A DNA stretch of 64,000 nucleotides from Jatrophihabitans sp964252635 (GTDB lineage: Bacteria > Actinomycetota > Actinomycetes > Mycobacteriales > Jatrophihabitantaceae). Positions 49,864 through 58,420 of the stretch are shown here, piece after piece. The stretch's first letter is position 1. Every line of letters starts with the position of its first letter. The notes beneath the pieces were generated by a model that worked only from the letters and a program-made list of their open reading frames with translations, was not told where the DNA came from and ran no database searches. The stretch is taken from the NCBI RefSeq assembly GCF_964252635.1, contig NZ_CAXUNP010000007.1:55306-119305 (forward strand), read 5' to 3'. The position numbers and the translations under genes were made by a program.

Positions 49864-52800
49864 ATGTCCCAGAGCACGATCGCCCCTGCCCCGGAAACAC
49901 CGGGTACCACGGCGCACCTACCGTCGCCCCCGGACGACAAGGAGAAGTACAGCTACTTCGGCCGGCAGAACCGCTGGCTGCTCGCCCTGCAGGCAATCTC
50001 GTTCTGCCTCATCGCCTACAGCGTCGGCCGCTTCGCCACGGCCGACGACCGCCTGGTGCTGTTCCTCGTTCCTACCTCGCTCTACGCCGTCGCCCTAGCG
50101 GTGTCGCTCGCGTCGAGCACCCACCGCCGCCGCACCGACCGGGTCGACCACGAACTGCTCGTGTCGCAGTACGCGCCGGGTACCCACCCGAGCGTCGACG
50201 TCTTCCTGCCCAGCGCGGGCGAACCGCTCGACCTGCTGGCCAACACCTACGAGCACGTCAGCCGGCTGGCGTGGCCCGCCGAGGTCACCGTGCACGTGCT
50301 CGACGACAGCGCCCGCGAGGCCGTCCGCGAGCTGGCCGACGTGCACGGTTTCCGCTACTCCGTGCGCCCCAACCGGGGCTTCCTGAAGAAGGCCGGCAAC
50401 CTCCGGCACGGTTACGAGAACAGCGCCGGCGACCTCATCGTGATCCTCGACGCGGACTTCGTGCCCCGCCCGGACTTCCTGCACGAGCTCGTGCCGTACT
50501 TCGACGACCCGACGGTCGGCATCGTGCAGTCGCCACAGTACTTCGAGACGTCACGACGGATGGGCTGGCTGCAGCGGTGCGCCGGGGCCACCCAGGAGTT
50601 GTTCTACCGGATGATCCAACCCAGCCGGGACGCCGTCGACGCCGCCATCTGCGTGGGCACCTGCGCGATCTATCGCCGCGCCGCGCTGGACTCGGCCGGT
50701 GGCTTCGCCCAGATCGGGCACTCCGAGGACGTCCACACCGGCGTGAAGATGCTCAAGGTCGGCTTCGTCGTGCGCTACGTGCCGGTCGTGGTGTCACGCG
50801 GGATCTGCCCCGACACGGCGCGGGCCTTCCTCAACCAGCAGTACCGGTGGTGCTCCGGCAGCATGTCGCTGCTGCGCGACCCGTCCTTCCACGCCGCCGC
50901 GCAGGTGCGCGGCCGGCAACGGCTGTGCTTCTGGGCCGGCTTCCTGTACTACATCTCGACCGCGGTCAACGCCTTCCTCGCGCCCGTCCCGGCGCTGACG
51001 ATGTTGTACCTGCTGCCGCGCTGGGTGAAGCCGATGAACTCGGTCTGGCTGCTGGGTGCCGTCCTGCTGTGGCTCGTGATCCTGCCGTGCGTGATGCGCG
51101 GACGCTGGCGCCTCGACGTGCTGCGCGTGCAGGCCATGTACTCCTTCGCCCACGCCGTCGCGATCGTGCATGTGCTCACCGGTCGCACCAAGGACTGGGT
51201 GGCGACCGGGGCCTCGACGAGCCGCAGCACGCCCATCGCGGTCACCGTCGGACGGGTCATGAAGACGTGGGTCCTGGTCACCCAGGTGCTCATCTGGTTC
51301 GGGCTCGTCGAGGGCGTGCGGGCCTACGGCCTGGCGTCGTTTTGGGCCATGATCGCGCTGGCCGTCGTCGCGTCGTGGGTGCAGCTGCCGTTGCTGTTCG
51401 TGCGCACCGGCACCACCCGCGCCGAACGGCAGGCGTCGCGAGCCGCCCGGCGCGCCGAGCGGGCGGCCGCCGCACGAGCCGGGCGCCCGGCGTCGGCCAG
51501 CGTCACCGAGAAGCGGGCGCCGGTGCGCGAGACGATCGGCACCGGGCAGCACCCGGCCGCCGACGGACCGCGTCGGTGGCGACCAGACATCCAGGGTCTG
51601 CGCGCGGTGGCGGTGACCCTCGTCGTGCTCTACCACGCCGATGTGCCCGGCCTGACCGGCGGTTACGTCGGTGTCGACGTCTTCTTCGTCATCTCGGGCT
51701 TCCTGATCACCGGGCAGTTGCTGCGCCAGGTCGAGGAACGGCGCCGGATCCACTTCGTCGCTTTCTATGTCGGACGCATCCGACGCCTGTTGCCCGCCGC
51801 CGCCCTCGTCACGGTGGTGACCGTGCTGGCTGCGCGCCAGTTCCTGTCGATCTTCCAGGTGCAGAAAGTCGTCAAAGACGCAATCGCCACCGCCTACTAC
51901 GGGATCAACTACCGGCTGGCCGCCGAGGGAGTCAACTACCAGCAGGCGACCGAGACGCCGTCCCCGCTGCAGCACTTCTGGTCGCTGGCGGTCGAGGAGC
52001 AGTTCTACATCTTCTGGCCCGTGTTGATCGCGCTGTGCGCCTGGCTGGGACGCCGTCATTTCCGTCGCGTCGTGCTCGTCGCGGTGAGCCTGGTCGTCGG
52101 TGTCTCGCTCTGGCTGTCGGTGACCCAGACCGCGTCCAATCCGCCGCTGGCCTACTTCGCGATCCACACGCGGGCCTGGGAGCTCGGTGTGGGTGCGCTC
52201 GTCGCCGTCGTCGTGACGGCCCTGGGGCGCGTGCCCACGGCCGTCGCCGGCGTCGCGTCCTGGCTGGGCGTCGCCGGTGTCGTCTGGTCCGCCTTCCACT
52301 ACAACGACGGCACGGCGTTTCCCGGCACCGCCGCCCTGTTGCCGGTGCTGGCTACGGCGCTCGTCATCGCGGCAGGATGTCGGCCCGTACCGGTGCGGTG
52401 GGGCGTCGAGCGCGTGCTGCGGGTGCCGCCCGTGCAGCAGGTCGGCAAGCTTTCCTACGCCTGGTACCTGTGGCACTGGCCGATGTTGATCATTGTCCCG
52501 GTCGCCTTCGGCTACGAGTTCACCTGGAAGCTCAACCTCGAACTCGCCGGTCTCTCCCTGTGGTTCGCGGTACTCACCCTGCACCTGCTCGAGCGCCCGA
52601 CGCAGCGCGGCCGGTTACGGCAGTCCCGTTGGGCGCTCGGCGGTGTCCTGGTCGCGGCGCTGGTCGTCGGGTCTGCGCAAGCGGTCTCGCAGTCGTTGCC
52701 GAGCCTGAACGTCGGTTCGACGTCCACCGTGGTCGGCCAGGCCGACAGCCGCACGCTGCAGAACACCGTCGGCGCATCGCTGGGCATCAAGCACGTGCCC

Positions 52801-53583
52801 GCGAACCTGACTCCTAACCTGCAGAACGCCCCGCACGACGTGCCGGTGAGCGACCACGACGGCTGCCACGCCGACTTCCTGGTCGTCAAGCAACCGGCCT
52901 GCGTGTTCGGAGACCCGCAGGGCGTGCACACGCTCGCGCTCGTCGGCGACTCGCACGCCCAACAGTGGCTGCCCGCGTTGGACCGCGAGGCCAAGCTCGT
53001 CCACTGGCGGGTGGTGGCGTGGACCAAGGCGGCCTGCTCGATCGCGGACCTGCACCTCACCAACGACGCGCTGCACCGCGAGTTCAAGGAGTGCGACACG
53101 TGGCGCAAGATCACGATGGGCCGAATCAAGCAGCTGGACCCGGACATCGTGGTTGCCTCGCAGAGCGACAACGTGCCTGGCACGCAGTTCTCCAACACGA
53201 CGTGGGCCGATGCCACCGCGAAGGCCATGACCGTGTTCTCCGACGAGGGACTACGTGCGGTCTACGTGATGGACACCCCAGTGCCGATGAGCAGCGGGCC
53301 GGACTGCGTGGCCGAACACATCGACGACGTCAGCAAGTGCATCCGCAGCCGCAAGGGCGACTCCATCTACACATACAAGGGACGCCACGAGGCCATGGCC
53401 AGCACCCTGGCCGCTGCGCACGTCACGACGGTGGAGCCGGCCGACTGGCTGTGCACCGCGGCCAAGTGCCCGATGGTGATCGGCAACATCCTGGCCTACC
53501 GCGACGCCTCGCACATGAGCGCCAGCTACAGCCGGTTCCTCGCGCCGATGACCTTGCCGCTCTTCCATGCGCGGGCGTCGTGA
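49864..53583 (+). CDS. GT2 polysaccharide synthase-acyltransferase 3-SGNH fusion
   Basis: A 1239-residue protein. Residues ~25-530 are a processive family-2 glycosyltransferase like cellulose or hyaluronan synthases: two N-terminal spans, VHVLDDSAREAV, ILDADFVPRPDF (DxD, ~194), HSEDVHTG and QQYRWCSGSM (Q-x-x-R-W), then several membrane spans. A basic Ala/Arg linker (~535-570) leads to an acyltransferase-3 domain (DIQGLRAVAVTLVVLYHADV, SLAVEEQFYIFWPVL, WYLWHWPMLI) of about ten spans. The C-terminal ~230 residues are an SGNH domain with ALVGDSHAQQW (~1024) and catalytic DASHMS. It could polymerise and O-acylate the chain in one protein. The ATG at 49864 has AAGGA upstream. NodB, GH26-like and UDP-glucose dehydrogenase genes follow with overlaps. 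Confidence 0.88.
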   Translation: MSQSTIAPAPETPGTTAHLPSPPDDKEKYSYFGRQNRWLLALQAISFCLIAYSVGRFATADDRLVLFLVPTSLYAVALAVSLASSTHRRRTDRVDHELLVSQYAPGTHPSVDVFLPSAGEPLDLLANTYEHVSRLAWPAEVTVHVLDDSAREAVRELADVHGFRYSVRPNRGFLKKAGNLRHGYENSAGDLIVILDADFVPRPDFLHELVPYFDDPTVGIVQSPQYFETSRRMGWLQRCAGATQELFYRMIQPSRDAVDAAICVGTCAIYRRAALDSAGGFAQIGHSEDVHTGVKMLKVGFVVRYVPVVVSRGICPDTARAFLNQQYRWCSGSMSLLRDPSFHAAAQVRGRQRLCFWAGFLYYISTAVNAFLAPVPALTMLYLLPRWVKPMNSVWLLGAVLLWLVILPCVMRGRWRLDVLRVQAMYSFAHAVAIVHVLTGRTKDWVATGASTSRSTPIAVTVGRVMKTWVLVTQVLIWFGLVEGVRAYGLASFWAMIALAVVASWVQLPLLFVRTGTTRAERQASRAARRAERAAAARAGRPASASVTEKRAPVRETIGTGQHPAADGPRRWRPDIQGLRAVAVTLVVLYHADVPGLTGGYVGVDVFFVISGFLITGQLLRQVEERRRIHFVAFYVGRIRRLLPAAALVTVVTVLAARQFLSIFQVQKVVKDAIATAYYGINYRLAAEGVNYQQATETPSPLQHFWSLAVEEQFYIFWPVLIALCAWLGRRHFRRVVLVAVSLVVGVSLWLSVTQTASNPPLAYFAIHTRAWELGVGALVAVVVTALGRVPTAVAGVASWLGVAGVVWSAFHYNDGTAFPGTAALLPVLATALVIAAGCRPVPVRWGVERVLRVPPVQQVGKLSYAWYLWHWPMLIIVPVAFGYEFTWKLNLELAGLSLWFAVLTLHLLERPTQRGRLRQSRWALGGVLVAALVVGSAQAVSQSLPSLNVGSTSTVVGQADSRTLQNTVGASLGIKHVPANLTPNLQNAPHDVPVSDHDGCHADFLVVKQPACVFGDPQGVHTLALVGDSHAQQWLPALDREAKLVHWRVVAWTKAACSIADLHLTNDALHREFKECDTWRKITMGRIKQLDPDIVVASQSDNVPGTQFSNTTWADATAKAMTVFSDEGLRAVYVMDTPVPMSSGPDCVAEHIDDVSKCIRSRKGDSIYTYKGRHEAMASTLAAAHVTTVEPADWLCTAAKCPMVIGNILAYRDASHMSASYSRFLAPMTLPLFHARAS

Positions 53584-54341
53584 CCGCCCGCGGTCACGGC
53601 CGCCGGGACTTCCTCGGGATGCTCGCCCTCGGTGCGGCGGTCACGGTGCTGGGCGGGTGCGGGCCGTCCGGGCCGAGGAAACCCGAGATTCCCCCTGCCG
53701 TCCCCGGACCGGCAGCGTCGGTCACCCGAGCGCCCGGGCCCGGACACCAGATCGCGCTGACCGTCGACGACGGGTTCGACCCAGAGACGCTGGCCGCCTA
53801 CGTCCGGCTGGCCAGCGACACCGGACTGGCCCTGACCTTCGACCCCATCGGTCGGCTGGCCGACACCTGGCAGCGGCACGTCAAGGCGTTGCGTCCGTTG
53901 ATCGACAAGGGTCAGGTGCAGATCGCGAACCACACCTTCCACCATCGCCTGCTGACGCAGTGCAGCGATGCGCAGGTGCGTTCGGAGATCGAACGCAACG
54001 AGGACTGGATCGAGAAGACGTTCCGCGTCACGTCCCGCCCCTACCTGCGGCCGCCGTCGGGATTGCGCGACGCACGCACCGACGCCATCGCCGGCAGCCT
54101 CGGGTTCACGCGGATCCTGATGTGGCAGGGCTCGTTCGAGGACGCCGCTCCAGTGAGTGCGACGCAGTTGATGATCAACGCCCGCAAGGCGTTGCTGCCC
54201 GGAGCCGTCGTCGTCGGCCACGCCAACGTCGGCACCGTCACCCGGCTTTACCCGCAACTCACCGCCCTCATCCGGGAACGTGGGCTGCAACCCGTGACGC
54301 TGGACCAGATGTTCGGTACCAGCCGGAGCGTCGGTGCGTGA
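53580..54341 (+). CDS. Exported polysaccharide deacetylase (NodB family), Tat lipoprotein
   Basis: A 253-residue protein. The N-terminus RRDFLGMLALGAAVTVLGGC combines a twin-arginine motif and a lipobox, so it is probably a Tat-exported lipoprotein. The NodB domain has ALTVDDGFDPETLA (the Asp pair of motif 1), NHTFHHRLLT (metal His pair), PYLRPPSG (motif 3), and GAVVVGHAN near the end. These enzymes remove acetyl groups from amino sugars or other acylated glycans. Its GTG overlaps the synthase stop and its stop overlaps the GH26-like start, so it acts on the polymer made by this operon. Confidence 0.88.
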   Translation: MTARGHGRRDFLGMLALGAAVTVLGGCGPSGPRKPEIPPAVPGPAASVTRAPGPGHQIALTVDDGFDPETLAAYVRLASDTGLALTFDPIGRLADTWQRHVKALRPLIDKGQVQIANHTFHHRLLTQCSDAQVRSEIERNEDWIEKTFRVTSRPYLRPPSGLRDARTDAIAGSLGFTRILMWQGSFEDAAPVSATQLMINARKALLPGAVVVGHANVGTVTRLYPQLTALIRERGLQPVTLDQMFGTSRSVGA

Positions 54342-55324
54342 GACGTGGTGCCGCAGTCTTGCTTGCCCCGCTTCTCGCGGTTCTGGTGCTCGCGGTTCTG
54401 GTGCTCGCGGTTCTGGTGCTCGCGTCCTGCGCGGCTCCGGTGACCACGCCGGTCGGGCACCGTCCGTTCTACGGGTTGAACGAACCGAACGCCTCGCTGA
54501 GTCGGGAGCGGCAGCTGAGCCGCGACGTCGGCGTGCGACCGACGGTGTTCAGCGCGTTCATCCGCCTGGACACCACGACGACGGCGCAGAAGATGACGGC
54601 GATGCACGCGGCGGGCCTCACGCCGTTCATCACGCTGGAGCCCTGGCATCTCGGGGCTCGCAACGGTGTGCCGGACCCACGGGACTCCCTGCGTCACTTG
54701 CTCGCCGGCGAGTTCGACGCACAGCTGCTCGAGCAGGCCCGGATGCTGGCGACGTACAAGGCGCCGTTCTACCTGCGGTTCGCACACGAGATGAACGCCG
54801 GCTGGTACCCGTGGGGCATCGGCGTCGACGGCAACACGGCGGCCGACTACGTGCGGTCCTGGCGACACGTGCACCAGCTGTTCGACCACGTCCCCGGCCT
54901 GCACGCGCGCTGGGTGTGGTCACCCGTCGCGGTGCAGAACCCCGGCGCGAGTTCCGAACTCGCCCCGCTGTACCCGGGTGACGACGTCGTCGACTACGTG
55001 GGTCTCACCGGCTACGAGCACGCCGACGCGCAGCCGGCCGCGACCTTCGACCCGACCATCACCCGGTTGCATGCGCTGACCCACCTGCCGATCGTGCTGA
55101 GCGAGATCGGCAGCGACGGCAAGGACAAGACGACCTGGCTCGCCGCGCTCGGTACCTACCTGCGCACGCATCCGGGCATCGCCGGGTTCGTCTACTTCGA
55201 CACGTCACCGGCATCGACCGGTGCGACCGGCACCTACTCACTCGACGACGCCACGGAGCGGGCCGCATTCGCACGCGGTCTCCGGGCCCTGCGTCCGTCA
55301 CCGTCCGGAAAGGATCGTCCATGA
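54338..55324 (+). CDS. GH26-like lipoprotein glycoside hydrolase
   Basis: A 328-residue lipoprotein. The signal peptide consists of an unusual repeated LAVLV run ending LASC (lipobox). The catalytic domain includes PFITLEPWHLG, FAHEMNAGWYPWGIG with the predicted acid/base Glu (~150), SWRHVHQLFDHVPGLHARWV, and LSEIGSDG (~254) as nucleophile. It shares HEMNAGW and the following PWG-GV-GNT pattern with the secreted hydrolase at 47.1 kb, pointing to the same substrate class. GTG overlaps the deacetylase stop; its own stop overlaps the dehydrogenase ATG. Probable role: cutting or length control of the nascent exopolysaccharide at the membrane. Confidence 0.85.
   Translation: MRRGAAVLLAPLLAVLVLAVLVLAVLVLASCAAPVTTPVGHRPFYGLNEPNASLSRERQLSRDVGVRPTVFSAFIRLDTTTTAQKMTAMHAAGLTPFITLEPWHLGARNGVPDPRDSLRHLLAGEFDAQLLEQARMLATYKAPFYLRFAHEMNAGWYPWGIGVDGNTAADYVRSWRHVHQLFDHVPGLHARWVWSPVAVQNPGASSELAPLYPGDDVVDYVGLTGYEHADAQPAATFDPTITRLHALTHLPIVLSEIGSDGKDKTTWLAALGTYLRTHPGIAGFVYFDTSPASTGATGTYSLDDATERAAFARGLRALRPSPSGKDRP
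54374..54418 (+). repeat. Three tandem 15-bp repeats inside the lipoprotein signal peptide
   Basis: CTCGCGGTTCTGGTG occurs three times without change, with a partial fourth copy (CTCGCG) after it. Each unit encodes five hydrophobic residues of the signal-peptide core, so copy changes keep the frame. Confidence 0.9.
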
Positions 55325-56628
55325 GAATGTCCGTCATCGGCACCGGTTACCTCGGTGCCACGCATGCCGCAGCGATGGCCGAGCTCGGCCACGAGGTCGT
55401 CGGCGTGGACGTCGACGCGGCGAAGATCGACACCCTGCGGAGCGGGCGAGTCCCCTTCCACGAGCCCGGCCTGCCCGAGTTGCTGCAACGCCACGTCGAC
55501 GGCGGCGCGTTGCGCTTCACCACGTCCGTGGACGAGGCCGTCGACTTCGCCGATCTGCACTTCGTCTGCGTAGGGACACCGCAACGTCCCGGCGAGCTCG
55601 CGGCGGATCTGCGCTACGTCGAGGCCGCGTTCGCATCCGTCACCGCTCGGGTACGTCCCGGCGCGACGGTGGTCGGCAAGTCCACCGTGCCGGTCGGGAC
55701 GGCAGCCGTGCTGGCGGGCCCGTTGCGCGCTGCGGGGGCCGCCCTGGTGTGGAACCCGGAGTTCCTGCGTGAGGGTTTCGCGGTCCAGGACACCCTGCAC
55801 CCGGACCGCATCGTGCTCGGCGTCGACCCCAGCGGCCCCGAGCACGGGGGCGCCGCGCTGTTGGACGCGTACGCCGCCATCGTGGGCCGCGGCACGCCGC
55901 TCATCACGTGTGACTTCCCGACCGCGGAGCTGGTCAAGGTCGCGGCGAACTCGTTCCTGGCCACCAAGATCAGCTTCATCAACGCGATGGCCGAGATCTG
56001 CGAGGTGACGGGTGCGGACGTCACCAAGCTGGCCGAGGCCATCGGCCACGACGCCCGGATCGGGCACCGATTCCTGCACGCCGGGCTCGGTTTCGGCGGC
56101 GGGTGCCTGCCGAAGGACATCCGCGCCTTCATGGCCCGCGCCGGCGAGCTGGGTGTCGACCAGGCCCTGACGTTCCTCAAGAGCGTCGACGACATCAACC
56201 TGCGTCGCCGGGCGCGCATGGTCGACCTGGCCCGTGAGCTGTGCGACGGCTCGCTGGCCGGTAGGCGCGTCGCCGTCCTCGGCCTGTCCTTCAAGCCGAA
56301 CAGCGACGACATCCGCGATTCGCCGGCGCTCGACGTGGCGGTGGCCGTGCAGCAGGCTGGGGCGGCGGTCCGCGCCTACGACCCCGAGGCGATGGCGAAC
56401 GCCAAGGACCGCCACCCGACGCTGGCCTACTCGGCCACGGCCCTGGACGCGTGCCGCGATGCCGACGTGGTGCTGCATCTGACCGAGTGGGACGAGTTCC
56501 GCCACCTCCTGCCCGGCGCGCTGGCCGACACGGTCGCGCAGCGCCGCATCGTCGACGGGCGCAACGCCCTCGACCCGCAGCACTGGCGAGAGGAGGGCTG
56601 GCTGTTCCGCGCACTGGGTCGGCCCTGA
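55321..56628 (+). CDS. UDP-glucose/GDP-mannose dehydrogenase family protein (likely UDP-glucose 6-dehydrogenase)
   Basis: A 435-residue enzyme. The N-terminal NAD site is MSVIGTGYLGATHAAAMAEL; FVCVGTPQ and STVPVGTA follow. The middle contains PEFLREGFAVQDTLHPDRIV and the catalytic Cys in GFGGGCLPKDIRAF (~260). The C-terminal UDP-binding domain has VLGLSFKPNSDDIRDSPAL and LTEWDEF. Two-step oxidation gives UDP-glucuronate, a uronic acid donor. The ATG overlaps the GH26-like stop. Its position at the end of the synthase operon suggests the exopolysaccharide contains glucuronic acid, although a GDP-mannose substrate cannot be excluded. Confidence 0.92.
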   Translation: MRMSVIGTGYLGATHAAAMAELGHEVVGVDVDAAKIDTLRSGRVPFHEPGLPELLQRHVDGGALRFTTSVDEAVDFADLHFVCVGTPQRPGELAADLRYVEAAFASVTARVRPGATVVGKSTVPVGTAAVLAGPLRAAGAALVWNPEFLREGFAVQDTLHPDRIVLGVDPSGPEHGGAALLDAYAAIVGRGTPLITCDFPTAELVKVAANSFLATKISFINAMAEICEVTGADVTKLAEAIGHDARIGHRFLHAGLGFGGGCLPKDIRAFMARAGELGVDQALTFLKSVDDINLRRRARMVDLARELCDGSLAGRRVAVLGLSFKPNSDDIRDSPALDVAVAVQQAGAAVRAYDPEAMANAKDRHPTLAYSATALDACRDADVVLHLTEWDEFRHLLPGALADTVAQRRIVDGRNALDPQHWREEGWLFRALGRP

Positions 56629-56662
56629 CGGCCGGCTCGTTCTTCACGATCAAGGAGAAGTC

Positions 56663-57379
56663 ATGGCCGTACCCCGGGCGCGCATCGTCGCCGCCCTGCT
56701 CGCCGTCTGCACCCTGCTGGCCGGTGTTCTCGCCGGCACGACACCGGCCCAGGCCCACGCCGTCATTCCCACGAACCTGCCCGCCCCCGACGTGCACGGG
56801 CCGGTCATCGTCACCCCGCACCTGACCTACTGGGTGCCGCAGGTTGACGATGCCAACCCGTGCCAGCTGGTCAGCCTCGGCAATGGCGACCATCCGTGCT
56901 TCGGCTACGTGCAGCTCGGCGCACGCATCCGCGGGCTGCGTCCCGGCGTCCCGGTGACCGCGCAGTTCACCCTGCACTACAACGAGAGTTTCGTCTGCAC
57001 CAACTGGACGACGCTGGTGAAGGATCCGCGCCCGGACCGCCGGGTGACCCTGCACGGGGACGGCGCCACCCAGGGCACCTACCTCGCCGGGCCGCCGCCG
57101 GCCACCACGACGTCCTGGGGACGGGCGACGGTGAGTGCGTTCTACTTCGCACACTCGCCCAACCTGCGCTGGCCGGACCTGGTCGACCTCAAGTGCGGTG
57201 CGGGCGAGGCGGTGGAGCGGTCCGGGTTCGTGCTGAGCCGGATCACCGTGCAGGTGACGCTGCTGAACCCCCGTGGGCAGGACATCGGCGACTACCCGAC
57301 GGTTCCCGTCAAGGGCAGCTACACCGCGTCGCCGTACGACTTCGCGTCCGGGGCGCAGCCACCGTTCGTCCCCGCGTGA
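56663..57379 (+). CDS. Secreted protein of unknown function, possibly exopolysaccharide-linked
   Basis: A 238-residue exported protein whose signal ends TPAQA, leaving mature HAVIPTNLPAPDVHGP. The fold looks beta-rich, with Cys pairs (NPCQLVSLGNGDHPCFGYVQ; SFVCTNW ... LKCGAG) that could form disulphides. No family was recognised. GGAG lies upstream of the ATG. It is 34 bases after the dehydrogenase gene and is closed by a terminator hairpin, so it is the last gene of the exopolysaccharide operon. The N-terminal His recalls copper-binding exported proteins, but no other ligand set is obvious. It could be a wall- or polymer-binding factor. Confidence 0.75.
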   Translation: MAVPRARIVAALLAVCTLLAGVLAGTTPAQAHAVIPTNLPAPDVHGPVIVTPHLTYWVPQVDDANPCQLVSLGNGDHPCFGYVQLGARIRGLRPGVPVTAQFTLHYNESFVCTNWTTLVKDPRPDRRVTLHGDGATQGTYLAGPPPATTTSWGRATVSAFYFAHSPNLRWPDLVDLKCGAGEAVERSGFVLSRITVQVTLLNPRGQDIGDYPTVPVKGSYTASPYDFASGAQPPFVPA

Positions 57380-57387
57380 GCGACGGC

Positions 57388-57415
57388 GGCGGCAACCCGA
57401 TGCCGGGTTGCCGCC
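57388..57415. terminator. Terminator hairpin between convergent genes
   Basis: GGCGGCAACCCG (57388-57399), a 4-nt loop, and CGGGTTGCCGCC (57404-57415): a perfect 12-bp stem placed between the exopolysaccharide operon and the aldo/keto reductase gene. Confidence 0.75.
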
Positions 57416-57431
57416 GTCGTCGGCGCACGGG

Positions 57432-58406
57432 TCAGCGGAAGCCGACGACCTCGTGCGGGGTGTAGTGCTCGGTCAGCTGTGCGATCTCGTCATCGGTCAG
57501 CTCGAGATCGACGGCCGCTACCGCGTCCTCCAGATGGTTCGCCTTGGTCGCCCCGACGATCGGGGCACTCACCACCGGGTTGGCCAGCACCCACGCGAGC
57601 GCCACCTGTGCGCGGGAGACACCACGCGACGACGCCACCGACGCGACGGCGTCGACGATCTGCTTGTCGCCGTCGAGATACAGCGTGCGGCCGAACTCGT
57701 CGGACTCGGAGCGGGTCGTGGTGTCGTCCCAGTCGCGCGTCAGCTTGCCGCGGGCCAGCGGGCTCCACGGGATGACTCCGATGCCTTCCGCCGCACAGAG
57801 GGGGAGCATCTCGCGCTCCTCCTCGCGGTTGAGCAGGTTGTAGTGGTCCTGCATGGTGACGAACCGCGTCCACCCGTGCGTGTCCGAGACGTGCAGCGCC
57901 TTGCTGAACTGCCACGCCCACATCGACGACGCGCCGATGTAGCGGGCCTTGCCCGCCTTGACGACGTCGTGCAGCGCCTCGAGGGTCTCCTCGATCGGCA
58001 CGGTCGGGTCCCACCGGTGGATCTGGTACAGGTCGACGTAGTCGGTCTGCAGGCGGCGCAGGCTGGCGTCGATGGCCGAGAAGATGGCCTTGCGCGACAG
58101 GCCCTTGGAGTTGGGGCCGTCGCCGTCAACCGGCATGAACACCTTGGTGGCCAGCACGATCTCGTCGCGGTCGGCGTACTCGCGCAGCGCACGTCCGGTG
58201 ATCTCCTCGCTCGACCCGGCCGAATAGGTGTTGGCGGTGTCGAAGAAGTTGATGCCGGCGTCGATCGCCTGCCGGAAGAACGGCAGCGCGCCGTCCTCGC
58301 CGAGCGACCACGGGTGCGCCCCGCGCTCGGGGTCGCCGTAACTCATGCAGCCGAGACAGATCGCGGACACGTCCAGGCCGGTGGTGCCGAGCTCGCGGTA
58401 CTTCAT
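57432..58406 (-). CDS. Aldo/keto reductase
   Basis: A 324-residue (beta/alpha)8 oxidoreductase. It begins MKYRELGTTGLDVSAICLGC and has DAGINFFDTANTYSAGSSEE, with the catalytic Asp and Tyr, VLATKVF (Lys), and QIHRWDPTVPIEET (His). The NADPH pocket lies around IPWSPLARGKL and PIVGATKANHLEDA. The length and sequence suit the AKR11/YhdN-like group of general aldehyde and ketone reductases. It lies 14 bases downstream of a quinone-reductase-type gene on the same strand, likely one transcript for carbonyl detoxification. Confidence 0.93.
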   Translation of the reverse strand: MKYRELGTTGLDVSAICLGCMSYGDPERGAHPWSLGEDGALPFFRQAIDAGINFFDTANTYSAGSSEEITGRALREYADRDEIVLATKVFMPVDGDGPNSKGLSRKAIFSAIDASLRRLQTDYVDLYQIHRWDPTVPIEETLEALHDVVKAGKARYIGASSMWAWQFSKALHVSDTHGWTRFVTMQDHYNLLNREEEREMLPLCAAEGIGVIPWSPLARGKLTRDWDDTTTRSESDEFGRTLYLDGDKQIVDAVASVASSRGVSRAQVALAWVLANPVVSAPIVGATKANHLEDAVAAVDLELTDDEIAQLTEHYTPHEVVGFR

Positions 58407-58420
58407 GGGTCAGCCTCTCG

